A stretch of 64,000 nucleotides of DNA. Source: Lichina pygmaea. Lineage: Eukaryota; Ascomycota; Lichinomycetes; Lichinales; Lichinaceae. Of the stretch, positions 34,924 through 47,524 are shown piece by piece. The stretch lies in assembly GCA_963422465.1 (NCBI GenBank), contig OY730169.1, positions 806,001 through 870,000 on the forward strand, given 5' to 3'. Made by a program: the position numbers and the translations under genes. Below the pieces are notes generated by a model. It was not told the DNA's origin, made no database searches, and saw only the letters and a program-made list of their open reading frames with translations. Numbering within the stretch: the first letter of the stretch is position 1; every line of letters starts with the position of its first letter.

Positions 34924-37900
34924 TGTCACGGTTCTGGCCCCGTTGCATATCTGGCACAAGTCACGCACCTTGCCGGGAAGTTCCATCTGCACTGTTGCCT
35001 GTTTGCTCCGCCGTTGCCTGATCCCCTGCCTATAAGAACTTCTCCTGCTCCCCCAGCTTCTTCTCTTCTTTTCTCTTTTTCTTCCTTCCTGGTCTTTCGT
35101 CTTGTACATCAATCCAAGTCTCAAGTCTCAAGCCAAGTCAGGTCAAGGTTACTGAATCAGTTAGGCTTGAGTTCTGCTCTGCCATTGCCTTGTCACACTA
35201 CGAAAGACCTACCCAACCATAACACACTTCACCAAGCCACGTTCACGTCCTTGTCATGTCTCAACAACCAGACCAAGCCATGCCAGTTGCTGGAAATGAC
35301 AAGTTCCTTCGCAATATGTTTGCAGAGTTCATGCGAATTCAAGCTACTAACACTACTCCCAAGTCCAAGTCCGAACGTACTGCTGACCCAGAGATCTTCA
35401 GTGGCGATAGTGGAAACACGGAAATCACGCATGAGAAGCTTGAGAGCTTTATCACATCACTGTCACTCAAGATGACGCTCAACGCTGACCGGTACCCCAC
35501 GGAAACATCGCGGATTGCGTACGTCTTTTCACACACGACTGGCACTGCGCAGTCCTACATCTCAGCTAAGATCACAGCTGGCCAGTACATTGACTGGCAC
35601 GACATTGTCCAAGATCTCCGGAACACCTTCTCTGACCCAGACCCAGAGTTCCTAGCTCAGAGAAAGCTCATCGCCTTACGTCAGGCCAACCGTTCCTTTG
35701 CTGAGTTCTTCACAGAGTTCAATCGGTATGCTCCACGCACAGACTTCAACAACAAGGCCTTGAAGTGCCATCTTCGATACACTGTCTCTGAAGAGCTTGC
35801 CAAGCAGCTTGTCAGCATCAACCTCAAGGACATCAGCTATCAGAAGCTTGTTGAGGAATGCCAGCTGCAGGACAACCAGTTACGTGCCACTTCTGCCAAC
35901 TCTCGCCGTCCACGTCAAGCACCTCCCACCCAAGCCTCAGTTCCACAGTCAGGAGCTTCAGTTCTGTGTCCAGGGTTCATCAAGCCAGCCTTCACGCCAC
36001 AGCCACCAAGTCCTACCATGGATCTCAGCCGCTCTAAGCTGACGCCAGAAGAGCGAGAACATTGCCGAAGCAAAGGCCTCTGCTTCTACTGTGGGAACCA
36101 AGGTCATGTCTCAACCTTCTGTCCAGTGAAAAGCATGCCTGTTGTTGCCACCACTACGACCACCACCAAGTCTGCCACTGTTGAGACTACTCCAGAGTCG
36201 GAAAACAAGTAGTCCTTGGTTATTGTCACGCCCAAGGACATGAAAAGGATCTCCATGTTGGCTATCTGTCTCCAGACCAGCAATTGGACAGTAAGTGCTT
36301 GTTTCTTCCTTGTATCCTAGATGGGAAATTCAAGTGCAATGCTCTTATTGACTCTGGCTGTTCAGCATTTGGCTGTATTGGTGCTTTCTTTGCGCAATCT
36401 CTTCACCAAGAACCTCTCCCCTACCCACGCATATTGTGATTGTTCGATGGCAAGACATCACAAACCACACATCTCGCCAAGACAATCATGACCACAGCAC
36501 ATGGCGTGCACCAGGAGGAAGTCTCTCTCTTTGTGTCTCCTGGTCTTCACTATGATGTGATTCTGGGGATGCCATGGCTCCAGAAGCACAGGCCACACAT
36601 TGATTGGACAAACACCTTAATCATGTTCAAGTCAGATCACTGCTGATCTGCATGCCTCAAGTCAAACAATGGCTATCCAATCTCTTTGGATCTTGAAGCC
36701 AAGATGTCTGCTGGAAAGTCTCAGGATCCCAAGCCTCTTTCTGCCACGCCAATCCTCATCAATGCTGCCGCATTTTCTCTCCTTGCTGCCAAGCCAGATC
36801 ACCAGGTGTTCAGTGTTTCTCTGAGAGACATTGAGCAGATGTTGAAGCCAAAGAAGTGCGTGGATCCTGCCACACTTCTCCCTGCTCAGTACCACAAGTT
36901 CCTGGACGTCTTCAGCAAGGATGACGCTGACAAGCTTCCTCCTCTACGCCCAGGAGTTGACCACAAGATCAAGATGGAACCAAGAACCCAGGCACCCTCT
37001 GGACCTCTGTACGGCATGAGCAGAGAAGAACTCGAAGTTCTCAAGAAGTACCTGACAGAGAACCCGAACAAGGGCTTCATTCAAGCATCTTCATCACCTG
37101 CTACTGCACCAGTCCTCTTTGTCAAGAAGCCAGGAGGTGGATTGCATTTCTGTGTAGACTACAGAGCACTCAACGCTATCACCATCAAGAACTGTTACCC
37201 CCTACCACTGATCCGGGAGATGTTGGACCAGCTTTGCAAAGCTGTGTGGTACACCAAGCTTGATATTGTTGGTGCCTTCAACTGTATCCAGATAAAGGAA
37301 GGTGAAGAATGGAAGACTGCGTTCCGCACATGCTCAGGCCTCTACGAATACCTTGTCATGCCCTTTGGTCTTGCCAATACTCCAAGCACGTTCCAGAACT
37401 ACATCAATGATGTTTTGGGACCTGACATTCTTGACGTCTTTGGCACTACCTATGTGGATGACATCCTTGTCTACAGTCAGACACTCAAGAAACACCGGAA
37501 GTACGTCAAGCTTGTTCTCAGTCGACTACGAGATGCAAGCCTGCAAGTTGACATCTCCAAGTACGACTTTGAAGTGTATCAAGTCAAGTACCTTGGCCTC
37601 ATCATTCAGTCTGCCACTGAAGACGGCTGACCCAGATCTGTGAGTATGGACCTAGCCAAGACTGACGCCATCAAGGAGTAGAAGCCTTCTGCCAGTCTCA
37701 AGGAAGTGCGGAGCTTCATTGCCTTTGCAAACTTCTACCACCGGTTCATCAAAGACTTTGCCAAGCTTGCATCCCCGCTCACAGCTCTGACCAAGAAGAA
37801 TGTTGCCTTCAAGTGGGAAACCCCAGAGCAGCGCTTGTTTGAAAGCATCAAGAAGGCGTTCAGCACTGCACCCATCCTGCAGTACTTTGATCCGGAGAAG

Positions 37901-40247
37901 GAGTGTGTTGTTAAGACTGATACTTCTGACTACGTCTCTGGTGCTGTCCTGTCACAGCCAGACCATGAAGGAGTTCTACGCCCTGTTACCTTCTTGTCAC
38001 ACCGCCACCTGCTGGCAGAATGCAACTACGAGATCTACAACAAAGAGTTGCTGGCAATTGTCTGTGCCTTTGAAGAATGGCGAGCAGAGCTTGAAGGATC
38101 TCCAGAACCTGTCAAAGTGATCTCTGATCACAAGAACTTGGAGTACTTCATGTTGTCAAAGTGCCTTTCCTGCCGTCAAGCCTGTTGGAGCGAGTTCTTG
38201 TCACACTTCAATTTCAAGATCAGCTACTGTCCAGGCAGTCAGTGCAAGGCCAACACCCTCACTCGACGTTCCCAAGACCTCCTGTCAGACAGCGATCCCT
38301 GTCAAGACTTCATAGAGCAAGTTGTCCTCAAGCCCAAGAATCTTGCACATTCAGAGGTTCAAGTCAAGCCCATCCAGATCCTGAGACGTTCAGAAGCTGC
38401 ACCAGTTGACACTGAACCTGATACTACACCTCTTTCAGACATCATCCAAGCTGCCTATAACAACCTTGCTGAAGGTGAACCAGTAGCAACAGTGTCACAG
38501 ATACTAAGAGATGGTGTCAGGCACAGTCGAGAAGTGTCTTTCTCAGACTGCAGCTTGGAAAATGACTGTCTCTTCTACAAGAACTGACTCTGGATCCCTG
38601 AGAATGATGAGCTACGCCTACACCTGTTCTAAGAAGCCCATGACCAAGCAATAGCTAGCCACACTGGGATTACCAAGACTCACAATCTCCTGTCTTGTTG
38701 GTACTATTAGCCAAAGAAGGTAAACATCATACGGCAGTACATCAGGAATTGTCATGTCTACTCTTAAGCAATGCCTGCCCGTGATCGCCAAGGAGAGCTG
38801 CTATCTCTTCCTGTGCCTCAGCAACATTGGCAGGATCTGGCTATGGATTTTATTACTGACTTGCCCAAGTCAAGAGATGCCTGCTTCCCTGGTGCCAAGC
38901 ACATCTGGGTTATCACTGACCGTCTTACCAAAGAACACCACTTTGTGCCATGTGCTGAGATGATAACCTCGCATCTTATCCAGATGTTCATCCAGTTTGT
39001 TATCTGTACCCATGGCTTACCCAGAAGTATTGTCTCAGACAGAGGAGATCAGTTTGTCAGCTTATTCTGGAAAGTACTCTGTGCCCATCTTGACGTCATA
39101 CTACGACTATCCTCAGAACACCACCCAGAGACAGATGGTCAGACAGAACAAGAGAATCAGGAGCTTGAACACTACCTGAGATCCTATGTCAACTATCTCC
39201 AAGATAACTGAGTCCAATGGCTTCCTCTGGCAGAGTTCACACAGAACAACCCCCAGTCTGATTCCTCTAGCATGTCACTGTTCTTTGCCAATAAAGAGTT
39301 CTATCCACAGCTCAGCATCACACCCACGAGTGAAGCCTGCAACCAAGATGCTATGGAAATCTCTGGAGAAATAACGCAGATTCTGGAACAGTTGCAAGCT
39401 GAACTCCGACTATCCCAGGAAGCTCAAGCTCACGCCGCCAATTTGCATCAAGTCCTGTCACTGTTCTATCAAACTGGAGATCTTGTTTGGCTGAATACCA
39501 AGAACATCAGGACACACCACCCATGCAAAAAGCTTGACAACAAGTGGATTGGACTATTCAAGGTGTTGAAGACAATCAGAAGCCGTGCCTGCCATCTGGA
39601 GCTTCCACACACTCTCGAGATCCACCCTGTCTTTCATGTTTCCCTTCTACGTCTGACACCTGCTAATCCTATCCCTGGCCAATCAAATGAACACCCTGGC
39701 CCTGTCATTGGTCAAGACACAGACAAAGAGTTCCAGGTTGAAGAAATCCTTGACTCCAAGCTAGCAACGTCTTGACAGAAGTTCAAGTACCTGGTCAAAT
39801 AGTCTGGATGGCCAATTGAAGATGCCACTGAAGAGACTATTGAGCATCTTGACAACACCAAAGACGCCATCTACAACTTCCATGAGAAATACCCAAGGAA
39901 ACCACAGCCACGGAACTACGCCCACGAGCGGCCTGAGGCTCACAGGAGTTCACCATGTGAAGGAGGGGGGTAATGTCACAGTTCTGGCCCTGTTGCATAT
40001 CTGGCACAAGTCACGCACCTTGCCGGGAAGTTCCATCTGCACTGTTACCTGTTTGCTCCGCTGTTGCCTGATCCCCTGCCTATAAGAACTTCTCCTGCTC
40101 CCCCAGCTTCTTCTCTTCTTTTCTCTTTTTCTTCCTTCCTTGTCTTTCATCTTGTACATCAAGGCAAGTCTCAAGTCTCAAGCCAAGTCAGGTCAAGGTT
40201 ACCGAATCAGTTAGGCTCAAGTTCTGCTCTGCTATTGCCTCGTCACA
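34924..40247 (+). mobile_element. Ty3-type LTR retrotransposon E1 (broken)
   Basis: This is a 5324-bp element with 274-bp TG..CA long terminal repeats at 34924-35197 and 39974-40247 and a purine-rich tract (about 39959-39971) before the 3' repeat. Parts in order: a gag region with a CCHC knuckle CFYCGNQGHVSTFC (about 35.2-36.2 kb), protease-like region, reverse transcriptase with YVDDILVYS (about 37.4 kb), RNase H, integrase (about 38.7-39.4 kb) and a Trp-bearing chromodomain-like tail. It is broken, with several breaks. Flanks differ (CACAT left, ACCAA right), as expected after recombination with copy E2. The copies are close in sequence, so insertion was fairly recent. Confidence 0.9.
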
Positions 40248-40845
40248 ACCAATAGGAGAAGAAGAAAAAAAGAAGTTACTCTGGGTGGCAGGTGTTTTGC
40301 CAAAAGCCCCACCACAACAATCTGAAGCTCTACAAAAAGTTACAGAAAGCTGAGGCAAGCCTACTATTACAAACCAGAACTGGGAGAATTAGTCTGGCAA
40401 GTTTTCTATTCAAAGCTGGAGTTCCAGATTTTCCTACTTCTTTATGTATATGTGGTCAAGCAGAAGAGACAGTGAAACATATCACCTCTTCATGCTCTCT
40501 TTACTCAAGTCAAAGACAGCAAGCCTCTTTCAATTCTCAGGATTTCACTTCTATTATTTCAAACCCAGAGCTTCTACAGAAGTTTCTATACTGGTTCATG
40601 TCTTTGAAAAGACTAAACCAGTTTAATCTGGCTTTCAAACTCCACTATTCACACTCTAATATCTAGAAGTTTTCTCTCTACCAGTCACTACAAGATTTCC
40701 TTTTGCTACATTCCCTAGTCACTCCCAGTCTTCAGTTTTTATTCCTTTAAAAGTTTTCTGAAGAAACTCACTCTTAGCTAGAAGATCTGCATGGCTGAAA
40801 CGCTACTATCAGTGTAACAATCAAATAAAATAAAATAAAGTAAAA
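40248..40845 (+). mobile_element. LINE-2a: 3' end of a LINE ORF2 with A-rich tail
   Basis: It starts directly at the E1 LTR with the target repeat ACCAA. It encodes the LINE C terminus (WQVFCQKPHHNNLKLYKKLQ, LLQTRTGRISLASFLF, CICGQAEETVKHITSSC, NQFNLAFKLHYSHSN), stops at about 40666 and ends in an AAATAAAATAAAAT tail (about 40822-40845). Its 5' continuation lies at 51911-52672 on the opposite strand. A premature TAG (NQ-stop-EKKK at the old junction, against NQW in the related LINE) marks it as dead. Confidence 0.8.
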
Positions 40846-42107
40846 TATCAGGAGTAGCTTGAAGGTGCACTGCCAACTTGTTGATCACTGGCACTTCCAT
40901 CACTGTTTGGTGGTGGGGGGAGAGGTTGTAGATGGTGTGAACCTGGATGGTAGCCAGGATGTCTCTGCACATAGTGTGCAGTGAGAGTGTGGTGATGTCA
41001 GGATTGCCAGTGTTGTCTATCTTCCAGCAGTCAGAATCAAGTTGGCTATTGATGTAGAAACAGACTCTGGTGTGAGGTGCTGGTGTGTAGACTAAGTGGA
41101 ACCCACTGTCTGGGGAGTTGAAGAATGTTGGGTGGAAGGGGTTCTGCCACAGTTCCTGTATCATAATAACATCCAGTTCTGCAGCCACTACAGGCCTGTG
41201 GAGCATGGAGGCTATAGTGCTGTTCTTTTCTTTACAGACATTATACTGCAGAATCCAGAGGTGTGGGCTCACAGGTATTTGTCAGTGTGAGGGTGGTGGT
41301 CCTGTGGGGAGATGGTGTCTGTCTGGGAGCTGCTAACACTGCTCTGGCTAAGCAGGAAGGGGAGGGAGAGGGAGCTACCCTGGAGAGTGTCTGGAGAACT
41401 TCTGAGGTCTGCTGATTCCACATTATGGAAGAGCTTGGGGTCCAGCCACTAGGATATTGCTGGGCTGCCTGGCTGCCATGGGAGTGGTGGCTGTGTGGCT
41501 GTTGTCACTGCTACTGCTGCTACTGCTGCAGTCAGGAGAGGTTGGAGAATCACTGTCTTTGTGAGTCTTTTTCAATATCTGCTGGGGGGGGGGGTGGGGT
41601 GTGCTGGATGACTGCTAGTGACTGGGGTGGTGGGGAGGTAGGGGTATAGAGGTGGGGTATGTGGTTGGCTGGGGAGAGGGGAGTTGCTGTTGGTGGCCTC
41701 TGGTGGGCTGGTGACTGGGCACCTGATCATCACTGGCTTCACTCCTGGCTCTTGCAGAACCTTGCTGGAGTGCTTATTTGAATCACCTGGAGTTGTTTCA
41801 TCTTCTGGTCACAGACTGGTCAGGCCTTCATCCAGGCTGAGTGGCCTGCTCTGTGGCAGTTGGCACACTTTGCCTTTGAGAGGTTGTCAGCCTTCCTGCA
41901 CTTCCTGGAGAAGTGCTCTCTGGTGCAGTAGGTATCTTTGGTTGTGTTTCTGCAGGCTCTGGCAACATGGCTGTAGGCCTGGCAGTGAAGGTATTGTGTG
42001 AGGTGGGTGGCTCTGTTGTACACCTCACAGGTGTGGATCTCCAAGTCTTTGATTAGTTCTTTGTCAAGTAGGTGGTTGGCCACTGCCATGTTGTAGGTGT
42101 TGATGTG
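40846..42107 (-). mobile_element. LINE-1b: ORF1 C terminus and start of ORF2
   Basis: Read on the minus strand from 42107, ORF1 continues from INTYNMAVANHLLDKEL through zinc-knuckle-like motifs (CQAYSHVARAC, CTREHFSRKC, CANCHRAGH) to about 41820. A spacer follows, then ORF2 starts with an AP-endonuclease domain (WILQYNVCKEKNS, VIMIQELWQNPF, GFHLVYTPAP) at about 41272. It breaks off at LQATPDI where the A-tail of LINE-2a begins. It is the displaced continuation of LINE-1a at 34081-34923. Confidence 0.75.
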
Positions 42108-45100
42108 TGTGACAAGGCAATGGCAGAGCAGAACTCAAGCCTAACTGATTCAGTAACCTTGACCTGACTTGGCTTGAGACTTGAGACTTGGATTGATGTA
42201 CAAGACGAAAGACCAGGAAGGAAGAAAAAGAGAAAAGAAGAGAAGAAGCTGGGGGAGTAGGAGAAGTTCTTATAGGCAGAGGATCAGGCAACAGCAGAGC
42301 AAACAGGCAACAGTGCAGATGGAACTTCCCGGCAAGGTGCGTGACTTGTGCCAGATATGCAACTGGGCCAGAACTGTGACATTACCCCCCTCCTTCACAT
42401 GGTGAACTCCTGTAAGCCTCAGGCCACTCGTGGGCGTAGTTCCGTAGCTGTGGTTTCCTTGGGTATTTCTCATGGAAGTTGTAGATGGTGTCTTTGGTGT
42501 TGTCAAGATACTCAATAGGCTTTTCAGTGGCATCTTCAATTGGCCATCCAGACTATTTGACCAGGTACTTGAACTTCTGTCAAGACATTGTTGGCTTGGA
42601 GTTAAGGATTTCTTCAACCTGGAACTCTTCATCTGTGTCTTGACCAATGATAGGGCCAGGGTGTTTATTTGATTGGCCAGAGATAGGATTAGCAGGTGTC
42701 AGACGTAGAAGGGAAACATGAAAGACAGGGTGGATCTTGAGAGTATGTGGAAGCTCCAGATGGCAGGCACAGCTTCCGGCTGTCTTCAACACCTTGAATA
42801 GTCTAATCCACTTGTCGTCAAGCTTTTTGCATGGGTGGTGTGTCCTGATGTTCTTGGTATTCAGCCAAACAAGATCTCCAGTTTGATAGGATGGTGACAG
42901 GACTTGATGTAAATTAGTGGTGTGAGCTTGAGCTTCCTGGGATAGTCGGAGTTCAGCTTGCAACTGTTCCAGAATCTGCGTTATTTCTCCAGAGATTTCC
43001 ATAGCATCTTGGTTGCAGGCTTCACTTATGGGTGTGATGCTGAGCTGTGGATGGAACCCTTTATTAGCAAAGAACAGTGACATGCCAGAGGAATCAGACT
43101 GGGAGTTGTTCTGTGTGAACTCTGCCAGAGGAAGCCATTGGACCCAGTCATCTTGGAGATAGTTGACATAGGATCTCAGGTAGTGTTCAAGCTCCTGATT
43201 CTCTTGTTTTGTCTGACTATCTGTCTCTGGGTGGTGTCCTGAGGATAGTCGTAGCATGATGTCAAGATGGGTACAGAGTGCTTTCCAGAATAAGCTGACA
43301 AACTGACCTCCTCTGTCTGAGATAATACTCCTGGGTAAGCCATGGGTACAGACAACAAACTGGATGAACATCTGGATAAGATGCGAGGTTGTTATCTTAG
43401 CACATAGCACAAAGTGGTGTTCTTTGGTGAGACAGTCAGTGATGACCCAGATGTACTTGGCACCAGGGAAGCAGGTATCTCTTGACTTGGGCAAGTCAGT
43501 AATGAAATCCATAGCCAGATCCTGCCAATGTTGCTGAGGCATGGGAAGAGACAGCAGCTCTTCTTGGCAATTACAGGCAGGCTTTGCTTGAGAGCAGACA
43601 TAACAATTCCTGATGTACTGCTGTATGATGTTCACCATCTTTGGCTAATAGTACCAACAAGACAGGAGATTGTGGGTCTTGGCAATCCTAGTGTGGCCAG
43701 CCATTGCTTTGTTATGGGCTTCTTGGAACAGGTGTAGGTGTAGCTCATTGTTCTCAGGGATCCAGAGTCAGTTCTTGTAGAAGAGACAGTCATTTTCCAA
43801 GCTGCAGTCTGAGAGAGACACTTCTTGACTGTGCCTGACACTATCCCTTAGCATCTGTGACACTGTTGCCACTGGATCACCTTCAGCAAGGTTGTTATAG
43901 GCAGCTTGGATGATGTCTGAAAGAGGTGCAGCATCAGGTTTAGTGTCAACTGGTGCAGCTTCTGAACATCTTAGGATCTGGATTGGCTTGACTTGAACCT
44001 CTGAATATGCAAGATTCTTGGGCTTGAGGACAACTTGCTCCATGAAGTCTTGACAGAGATCACTGTCTGACAGGAGGTCTTGGGAACATTGAGTGAGGGC
44101 ATCAGCCTTGCACTGACTGCCTGGACAGTAGCTGATCTTGAAATTGAAGTGTGACAAGAACTCACTCCAACAGGCTTGACGGCAGGAAAGGTACTTTGAT
44201 GACATGAAGTACTCTAAGTTCTTGTGATCAGAGATCACTTTGACAGGTTCTGGAGATTCTTCAAGCTCTCCTCACCATTCTTCAAAGGCACAGACAATTG
44301 CCAGCAACTCTTTGTCGTAGATCTCGTAGTTGCATTCTGCCAGCAGGTGGTGGCATGACAAGAAGGCAACAGGGTGTAGAACTCCTTCATAGTCTGGCTG
44401 TGACAGGACAGCACCAGAGACATAGTCAGAAGCATCAGTCTCAACAACACACTCCTTCTCCAGATCAAAGTACTGCAGGATGGGTGCAGTGCTGAACACC
44501 TTCTTGATGCTTTCAAACAAGTGCTGCTCTGGGGTTTCCCACTTGAAGGCAACATTCTTCTTGGTCAGAGCTGTGAGTGGGGATGCAAGCTTGGCAAAGT
44601 CTTTGATGAACCAGCGGTAGAAGTTTGCAAAAGTAATAAAGCTCTGCACTTCCTTGAGACTGGCAGGAGGATTCCACTCCTTGATGGCGTCAGTCTTGGC
44701 TGGGTCCATGCTCACAGATCTGGGTCAGCCATCTTCAGTGGCAGACTGAATGATGAGGCCAAGGTACTTGACTTGATGCACTTCAAAGTCACACTTGGAG
44801 ATGTCAACTTGCAGGCTTGCATCTTGTAGTTGACTGAGAACAAGCTTGACATACTTCTGGTGTTCCTTGAGTGTCTGACTGTAGACAAGGATGTCATCCA
44901 CATAGGCAGTGCCAAAGACATCAAGGATGTCAGGTCTCAAAACATCATTGATGTAGTTCTGGAACATGCTTGGAGTATTGGCAAGACCAAAGAGCATGAC
45001 GAGGTATTTGTAGAGGCCTGAGCGTGTGCGGAACACAGTCTTCCATTCTTCACCTTCCTTCATCTGGATACAGTTGAAGGCACCAACAATGTCAAGCTTG

Positions 45101-47398
45101 GTGTACCACACAGCTTTGCAAAGCTGGTCCAACATCTCCTGGATCAGTGGCAGGGGGTAACAGTTCTTGATGGTGATGGTGTTGAGTGTTCTGTAGTCTA
45201 CACAGAAACACAATCCACCTCCTGGCTTCTTGACAAAGAGGACTGGTGCAGCAGCAGGTGATGAAGATGCTTGAATAAAGCCCTTGTTCAGGTTCTCTGT
45301 CAGGTACTTCTTGAGAACTTCGAGTTCTTCTCTGCTCATGCTGTACAGAGGTCCAGAGAGTGCCTGGGTTCCTGGTTCCATCTTGATCTCGTGGTCAACT
45401 CCTGGGTGTAGAGGAGGAAGCTTGTCAGCGTCATCCTTGCTGAAGATGTCCAGGAGCTTGTGGTACTGAGCAGGGAGAAGTGTGGCAGGATCCACACACT
45501 TCTTTGGCTTCAACACCTACTCAATATCTCTCAGAGAAACACTGAACACCTGGTGATCTGGCTTGGCAGCAAGGAGAGAAAATACGGTAGCATTGATGGG
45601 GATTGGCGTGGCAGAAAGGGGCTTGGGATTCTGAGGCTTTCCAGCAGACATCTTGGCTTCAAGATCCAAAGAGATTGGATAGCCATTGTTTGACTTGAGG
45701 CATGCAGATCAGCAGTGATCTGACTTGAACATGATTAAGGTGTTTGTCCAATCAATGTGTGGCCTGTGCTTCTGGAGCCATGGCATCCCCAGAATCACAT
45801 CATAGTGAAGACCAGGAGACACAAAGAGAGAGACTTCCTCCTGGTGCACACCATGTGCTCTGGTCATGATTGTCTTGGCGAGATGTGTGGTTTGTGACAT
45901 CTTGCCATCAAACAATCACAATGTGTGTGGGTAGGGGAGAGGTTCTTGGTGAAGAGATTGCGCAAAGGAAGTACCAATACAGCCAAATGCTGAACAGCCA
46001 GAGTCAATAAGAGTATTGCACTTGAATTTCCCATCTAGAATACAAGGAAGAAACAAGCACTTGCTGTCCAATTGCTGGTCTGGAGACAGATAGCCAACAT
46101 GGAGATCTTTTTCATGTTCTTGGGTGCAACGATGACCAAGGACTACTTGTTTTCCAACTCTGGAGTAGTCTCAACAGTGGCAGACTTGGTGGTGGTTGTG
46201 GTGGTGGCAACAACAGGTATGCTTTTCACTGGACAGAAGGTTGAGACATGACCTTGGTTCCCACAGTAGAAGTAGAGGCCTTTGCTTTGGCGATGTTCTT
46301 ACTCTTCTGGTGTCAGCTTAGAGTGGCTGAGATCTATGGTAGAACTTGGTGGCTGTGGTGTGAAGACTGGCTTGATGAACCCTGGACGCAGAACTGAAGC
46401 TCCTGACCGTGGAACTGAGGCTTGGGTAGGAGGTGCTTGACGTGGATGGCAAGAGTTGGCAGAAGTGGCACACAACTGGTTGTCCTGCAGCTGGCATTCC
46501 TCAACAAGCTTCTGATAGCTGATGTCCTTGAGGTTGAAGCTGACAAGCTGCTTGGCAAGCTCTTCAGAGACAGCGCATCGAAGATGGCACTTCAAGGCCT
46601 TGTTGTTGAAGCCTGTGCGTGGAGCATACTGATTGAACTCTGTGAAGAACTCGGCAAAGGAACAGTTGGCCTGACACAAGGTGATGAGCTTTCTCTGAGC
46701 TAGGAACTCTGGGTCTGGGTCAGAGAAAGTGTTCTGGAGATCTTGGACAACATCATGCTAGTCAATGTACTGGCCAGCTGTGATCTTAGCTGAGATGTAG
46801 GACTGCGCAGTGCCAGTCGTGCGTGAAAAGACGTACACAATCTGTGATGTTTCCGTGGGGTACCAGTCAGTGTTGAGTGTCATCTTGAGTGACAGTGACA
46901 TGATGAAGCTCTCAAGCTTCTCATACGTGATTTCTGTGTTTCCACCATCACCACTGAAGATCTCTGGGTCAGCAGTATGTTCAGACTTGGACTTGGGAGT
47001 AGTGTTAGTAGCTTGAATTCGCATGAACTCTGCAAACATGTTGTGAAGGAACTTGTTATTTCCAGCAACTGGCATAGCTTAGTCTGGTTGTTGAGACATG
47101 ACAAGGACGTGAACATAGCTTGGTGAAGTTTGTTATGGTTGGGTAGGTCTTTCGTAGTGTGACAAGGCAATAGCAGAGCAGAACTCAAGTCTAACTGATT
47201 CAGTAACCTTGACCTGACTTGGCTTGAGACTTGAGACTTGGCTTGATGTACAAGACAAAAGACAAGGAAGGTGTTACAACCCAGGGATAGGAGCCACTCA
47301 TTTATAGGCAATCAGGCCGCAGGCCAGGCAAGAGGACACCATGGAAGTCAAGTGACCAACCAACAAGGGGTCACATGACTGTCGAGACACACACGGGA

Positions 47399-47524
47399 GT
47401 CTTGACGCATGATGCATGAAGCATCAAGACAATCTCACCAGTCTCGACGCATGATGCATGAAGCATCAAGACAATCTCACCAGTCTTGACACATGATGCA
47501 TGAAGCATCAAGACAATCTCACCA
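47399..47524. repeat. Three 42-bp palindromic tandem units in the left E3 LTR
   Basis: Units at 47399-47440, 47441-47482 and 47483-47524 each contain CTTGACGCATGATGCATG and GCATCAAG, which nearly pair with each other. The same array occurs in the right LTR. Confidence 0.85.

Noticed and set aside
47399-47524. CRISPR-like repeat array
   Set aside because: Contiguous palindromic units without unique spacers, inside LTRs of a eukaryotic element.
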